From NCBI GenBank assembly GCA_032433595.1, contig JASWJB010000077.1, positions 1 through 64,000 of the forward strand: DNA of 64,000 bases, written 5' to 3'. Numbering within the stretch: position 1 is the stretch's first letter; each line of letters begins with the position of its first letter. The notes under the pieces are model-generated. The model saw nothing but the letters and a program-made list of their open reading frames with translations. It made no database searches and was not told the origin of the DNA. This document shows positions 59,252 through 64,000 of this stretch, one piece after another. This DNA comes from Conoideocrella luteorostrata. Taxonomy: Eukaryota > Ascomycota > Sordariomycetes > Hypocreales > Clavicipitaceae. A program made the position numbers and the translations under genes.

Positions 59252-60920
59252 TCATCTCTTCATTACACGAGCAGGCACTCGATCACCACTATATCTGGGC
59301 TGTGCTGACTGTTTTCCGGTCCTGGTAACCCGGCTTTGTTTGGCCGTCATGGGACGTTTCTTGGTGAAATTGAACAGACCGAGGAGGGAGCGTAGTGGTA
59401 GCATGAAAACTTGGACGAGAGCGTTGAAAGGGAACAGGGTAATTGCAATCAGTGATTCAACAGCTCGGATAAGTATGTTCTTGGAGTTGCTGTTCTTGGC
59501 GGCAACTGCGGCCAGGGCAATTGCATCATCAAGCCGTGAGTCGAGCGTCGAGAATCGAGCATCGGTTTGGTGCTGAAGTATGGTGGCCTTCTTCTCGTAA
59601 CGTCGTACGGCACGATTGAGGGCATCCAGCTCTGGTTGAATGGCGTTGCGAACATCTCTGGTCACGGTATTTTTGTCTTCGGCACCCGCGGAGCTAATAT
59701 CTTGGCTGTGTTCTCGGACGAACTCATCAGCGAGTGACCGGGCTTCCAATCTTTCTAAACGCTCGAGCATGTCTTCCAAATGCGAACCGGTCTGGGTGGG
59801 CGATGCAAAGGGATTCCCGTGGACAACTTTTTGTAGGTGAAGGGTTCTCGACTGTACCAGCTTGAGTGTATGTGAAAAGGCACGCAATTCCGATGCGAGT
59901 AAAAAAATGGTGAGGTTATAGTTAGAGACGAGTCCTTCGGACGGTCGACTAAGTTGGACTCTGATATGGTGTAGTAGATAGGCGCTCAGGACCGGCATTA
60001 AAAAACACGACATGAGTGCCAACACTTCGTGAATGTAGAGCTCTCGCAGCGCTGCACGCTCTTGTGGCGTCGCCGTAGTTGATGATGCGTTGCCCTGCGG
60101 ACTAGTTTTGCCATTTGGCTTCAATACTTCGTCGGTTTCCTCTGGAACGTCATGCAAATCGGTGGCCTTTTGGACGTCGGGAACGAAATCATCGTCATCA
60201 AATTCCTCCTCAACCGCAATTTCATTATCTGCTTCCTGCTGGATACGAACTTGTTGCGCGGCATGATACCAAACCCTGAGGAACGGAAAGATGTGTTAGG
60301 CGCTTCCACCACCATCTCCATAATGAATTGGTTAATAATATGTGGAGGGAGAAGAGGACATACCATGGTTGCGTTACGGACCAGTGTAGAAACACTCCAG
60401 ACAAGCCTAACAGCATAATATCGGTAACAAGAGAGTGTCCATTTTTGAAGAAGATACCAGCGATGGCCGGAAATAAAGCAAATGCCAATGACAAAGAAGC
60501 TAGCGACGAAGACTCTGGCGTGGGTAACCCATGGCCAGGCTGTGCTCTGGGGTTCAGGATATTGCGTGCCTCGTCGAGGTTATATTCGGAGAAGTTGGAG
60601 CTTCTCCGAGGCAGGCCTTGAGGCAAACCGTCAAACGAAGCGTCTGATCGACTTGCAAGAGACTTCCGCCGTATCGTAGGGCCGTCATCGATGGTCTTGG
60701 AACGGCGCATAGCATGTCCCGGCGGAGCGAACCCTGTCGATTTGGAGAAAACGGCTGGGGTTCTGGGTGTTGATGTTGCAGCCACTTGGGGCTGGGTCAC
60801 TGGTGATGGAGGCGAGTCGTCTTCAGGCATGGTTAAGTTGGGCTGCCTCCTAGACTTGGGCTCAAAGCGAACGTGAACAGCCGCTGTGGTTGGCACGCGA
60901 GGATGAAAGGAGGCAGACAT
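59252..60920 (-). CDS. membrane/coiled-coil protein of unknown function
   Basis: Two exons (60920-60364, 60275-59252) give 526 residues. I do not recognise a named family, although the layout is typical of conserved fungal proteins. The N-terminal 145 residues are hydrophilic and Ser/Pro/Arg-rich. Two hydrophobic helices follow (SSLASLSLAFALFPAIAGIFF and DIMLLGLSGVFLHWSVTQP), then an acidic stretch (EEEFDDDDFVPD). Another helix is VLALMSCFLMPVLSAYLL, followed by a long helical/coiled-coil region with Leu and Glu. A last hydrophobic segment (VESLIAITLFPFNALVQVFML) precedes a basic tail. I infer an endomembrane or nuclear-envelope protein with cytosolic coiled coil; that is only a guess. The intron splits a Trp codon (CCATG^GTATGT to CTCAG^GGTTTGG), which supports the gene model. 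Confidence 0.82.
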
Positions 60921-63015
60921 GAAAAAGCTACGACAAGGAACACAAAATCAAAACGAGAATGCTCACGGCCTGTGGCAAAGGACGTGACGGCTGCGCAATC
61001 CATCCGAGTCGGTGACGGAATGCAAATAACGTTTGACCTGACGTCGGTCGGGCGAGCCTAAAGAAATTATTAGCAAGAGCTGAAGCCTCGGGTGCCACAG
61101 CCTAGTCACCGACCGTCACGGTCACAGTCACGGCCTAAGAAAGTCGTACCGTCATGCGTCGCCACCAAAGTCAATAGGATCATCATGCCTCCCCCACGAA
61201 CGGCGAATTCTGGGTCCGCCTTCCTCATCTGGGTCGCACCAAGGACTCCCGAGGCCACTCCGGGGGGTCCTCGAGTGTCGCTGGTGCGCTGTGCCCTCTG
61301 GAAAGGGCTGGAAAAGGGCTGTAAATGGCGGGTTCGGCGGGAGACAGCTGCAACGCTCCGCTCCTCCATGTTCCGTACCCATAACTAACACTCCGTACTC
61401 CGTACGTCATGTCCCTATTTCCCTGTTCATACCCACTTGCAAATCATCCCATTTATTTTACCTAGTAAGATAGGCATAGGTCACGAGTTAGCGTCGTGCC
61501 CAACACGGCAGAATCCGGGGTATCGAACTAATTGGAGGACAACTGGATGTTGGAAAGGGTGGTAATGCCGCTGCAAAGCCACTGCAAAGCCACTGCAAAG
61601 CCACTGCAAAGCCCTCGTTCCTTTTTCCGCCGCATGATCGTTAGTTGGTGCGAGCCTGTTTCAGGGCAACGAGGCCTGCTGCCCTTGTTTGAGCATGCGA
61701 CCACCTCACAGTAAAGTGCCAGGCGTTAACGACTTGTACATTTCAAGTTTGATTGACTGCTGGCGTTGCCCACAGATCTTGCTCCCTTAGGACCTCTCGC
61801 ACTGTTCGCTCCTGACGCGCGCACCTTGTACTCCGTATATTGCTGTAACTCTCCGGCACTTGCCGGTCAATGTACTCTGTACTGTTCGTCTGCAATACTA
61901 GGCCGGATCTCGCATGGACCATGTCAATCAATATTGAATATACAACACTCCGAACTACCGTTATCTAATATTGAACCCCAGGACCCCGGAACCCTAGACC
62001 CAATCCGATATTGGGGTCTTGGCTCGCGGTCAGATAGCATTACGCCTCTCCGTTTGTGCCTCGAAAACTTGCCGGCTTGAAAGTACGACGGGCTTGCTGT
62101 CAGTGCGAAAGGGGGGAAAAGAAAGAAAGAAAGACAGACGGAAAGAAAAGAAGCAAGCAAGCAAACAAGCAAGCAACACTCACTTGCATTAGTTACAAGT
62201 TTGCCGCTCAGACCCCTGAATTGAGAAGCCGCGGGAGGAGACGCGTGACGCGCATGAACCCAATTTATGTTTGTTAGCAGTGTTTGAGGTTGAAAGCACG
62301 CATCGCAGCATCATCACATCAGATGGCATTGCGTCAGCCATAGGGCCGTGCTGCGGGTCTGCCAGGATTTCCGTGACAATCAATTGAACTTTATAAGCAA
62401 TCGGCTCTGCTTATTAGTTCGCACCGACCGTGCCGTCACGTAAAACGGCCCCCTCAAGGCTGATGATGGCTGTTAGAATTTGAATTGACGGGGCACACAA
62501 GCAACCAAGTTCTGGCGTTGGTGGCTCTTTTTCGGTGGTGACAAGGGCCAGCCAGACCTGCTCAAATTCCACCTGTTGCCCACATTTTCACATCTGCTTC
62601 TTCTCCTGCTCTTACCATATATCTTTCTTTTTCTTCCTTTTCCTGCTCACGGGTGTGTGTATTGCATTGCATTGTATTCTTAATGGCCTCCTCCCTTATT
62701 TCCGCATCTGCCTAGAACCCAATCGGACTCGTCATGCAGCGTTGGCCGAGATTCGATGTCGAGTGACGGACAGCTTTTGAACCATGGCAATTGCAGTCCG
62801 GTTGATTGACCCGACAAATTGCTGCGCGAGTTTTGTCTCAGAGGACGCACTGGTTAGTTCGCTAACTGCCAGCCGCAGCTTGAGCCTGAAAACTCGCACG
62901 GGCCAGGCGCATGCACCCAGGCGAGCGGGCTGCTTAGTTACCCGGTAGCACTGCTGGGCCCGCCCAATTGGTAGACGGTGACCGCCTTGCCTTGCCTGGG
63001 CTGGCCTGGTATGCC
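60921..63015. other. divergent intergenic: promoters of flanking genes
   Basis: 2.1 kb without a recognised gene. There are three ACTCCGTA words (61390 and 61397, overlapping, and 61830), an 11-bp repeat in four copies (61570-61613) and AAGC/AAAG runs near 62110-62180. A CAAT-like and pyrimidine-rich area lies before 63016. Confidence 0.5.
61570..61613. repeat. 11-bp tandem repeat, four copies
   Basis: ACTGCAAAGCC occurs four times head to tail, with one base changed in the first copy. It is intergenic minisatellite-like DNA. Confidence 0.9.
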
Positions 63016-64000
63016 ATGTCGCCTGCGTTGTGGCCGTTTTGGCGGCAGAAACCTCCGCTCCAGGAACTCGACATCAACAGCCCCAGAGTTGTTGGCTTTG
63101 TTGCGTCACCAGCAGCGCACGACCCTCAAGCTTTAGCCAATTCTACAGAAGCAGATAATCTTGAAATCAATCAAGGAGAACCTGAAGCCGCTGGCTCGGC
63201 CATCGTCACGGGTATACCCGAAGCTCATCCATCCATTCCCCCTGAGCAAGGCCGTCACGACCACTCCGTCGACCCCAACCCTACGAAGACGTCAGACGGT
63301 CTCGAGTCATCTTTCGCCTCAAAGCACACACCCGTCGTGGATAGGCCAGCGAACTCTCGTCTCAAGACATTCTCTCACCAACCAGCCTACCCTGTCGCGT
63401 CATTCGAAGCCGCTGCAGAATCCGCTGCAGCTGCCGTCGCAGCCTTGAATCCTCAACACCCAAGCACTGCCAGCCGTCAAAATAACGCCAACCTAATACA
63501 GTCACCTTTTCGCAGCCGTGCAAAGGCAGTTCCGACCACTGCTCATCGACTCCGACGGCTCCCTGCGGCACGTCTCTGGAACCCAACTAATTCTACCCCT
63601 CGAATCCCCGAGCATTTTCGCAAGAGGAGACCGTCGACACCGCCTCTGCCGACAGTACCACTCCAGCACCCTTCGCTCGATACATTTGCGGATACGAGCG
63701 GCCCTGTTGCCACTGGTGCAGGAAACTACCCTCTTCTGACCCTTTCAGAGCAACGGCAAGCGAGACATTCCATTTCTACACGTGCCAGCCTCCAGGTCGA
63801 ACGAACCGGAACTGGCGATCGCCGGGTCAGTCTGCCGCATTCTGTTCGGGCTTCATACGACGGGCAGTATTCCTTGAGCCGCACATCGATAACGCTCGAA
63901 GCCGTTGAGAGGCCTCTCAGCCCCAACTCACACGCGGACGGCGGTATTGCATCTCTCTCTGCAATTCGTAAAGGGAAGCAAAAAGCAACAATGGCTCCAG
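63016..64000 (+). CDS. partial gene running off the window end, product not recognised
   Basis: From the ATG at 63016 the frame stays open for 328 codons to the last base, with no intron visible. The N-terminus reads MSPALWPFWRQKPPLQELD. The protein is rich in Ser, Pro, Thr, Ala and Arg, with basic stretches such as FRSRAKAV and HFRKRRPSTPP, and looks largely disordered. Such a composition occurs in fungal nuclear-pore, nuclear-envelope or regulatory proteins, but no domain is seen, so no function is given. An ATG at 63011 is in another frame and would start a short upstream frame. The gene is divergent from the membrane protein at 60920. The length and codon use of the open frame make a real gene likely. 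Confidence 0.75.
   Translation, partial: MSPALWPFWRQKPPLQELDINSPRVVGFVASPAAHDPQALANSTEADNLEINQGEPEAAGSAIVTGIPEAHPSIPPEQGRHDHSVDPNPTKTSDGLESSFASKHTPVVDRPANSRLKTFSHQPAYPVASFEAAAESAAAAVAALNPQHPSTASRQNNANLIQSPFRSRAKAVPTTAHRLRRLPAARLWNPTNSTPRIPEHFRKRRPSTPPLPTVPLQHPSLDTFADTSGPVATGAGNYPLLTLSEQRQARHSISTRASLQVERTGTGDRRVSLPHSVRASYDGQYSLSRTSITLEAVERPLSPNSHADGGIASLSAIRKGKQKATMAP

Noticed and set aside
1..64000. tRNA or rRNA genes
   Set aside because: A search by eye for box-B-like GGTTCGA/GTTCAAATCC sequences with a matching acceptor stem found none that folds convincingly. A tRNAscan run could still find one.

Overview
The window is nuclear DNA of a filamentous ascomycete. The evidence is many short GT-AG introns (about 50-200 bases), Kozak-like starts, and fungus-specific families (Bud4, STE3-type pheromone receptor, Zn2Cys6 regulator, bifunctional Thi6, ALAS with heme regulatory motifs). 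The proteins look like Sordariomycetes, most likely Hypocreales; this is family resemblance only, not a search result. No tRNA, rRNA, CRISPR array, intact transposon or organellar DNA was recognised.

Layout. 2.2-4.6 kb (-): coronin. 6.0-10.4 kb (-): Bud4-like septation protein. 12.9-15.6 kb (-): a decayed ABCC/MRP-type transporter. 16.9-17.8 kb (-): HisA/His6 (histidine biosynthesis). 18.3-20.5 kb (-): a 14-TM DHA2-type MFS transporter. 23.6-25.6 kb (+): a PLP enzyme of the cysteine synthase fold fused to a rhodanese domain. 26.35-28.4 kb (+): Thi6 (thiamine). 28.9-31.0 kb (-): Zn2Cys6 regulator. 32.7-34.6 kb (-): 5-aminolevulinate synthase (heme). 35.6-40.8 kb (-): ATRX/Rad54-like SNF2 ATPase. 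42.2-43.9 kb (+): glutathione synthetase, transcribed divergently from the SNF2 gene. 44.2-44.8 kb (-): Rim1-type mitochondrial ssDNA-binding protein. 46.6-48.3 kb (+): STE3-type receptor. 49.1-52.6 kb (-): large DUF4203-like membrane protein. 59.3-60.9 kb (-): conserved-looking membrane/coiled-coil protein. 63.0 kb to the end (+): a gene that runs off the window.

Most genes are unrelated housekeeping functions and do not form a biosynthetic cluster. Two, the PLP-rhodanese protein and glutathione synthetase, belong to sulfur metabolism. Diverged copies of one intergenic repeat lie upstream of both.

The most unusual signal is non-coding. An eight-base word, ACTCCGTA (or TACGGAGT on the other strand), occurs about 30 times where about two would be expected by chance. 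Every copy found lies outside recognised exons. It is densest in a 6.6-kb gene-free block (52.6-59.3 kb), where one site forms a perfect 16-base palindrome. Other points are a MITE-like 249-bp inverted-repeat element, a GC-AG intron in glutathione synthetase, and two stop-free, frame-neutral introns in the STE3 gene.
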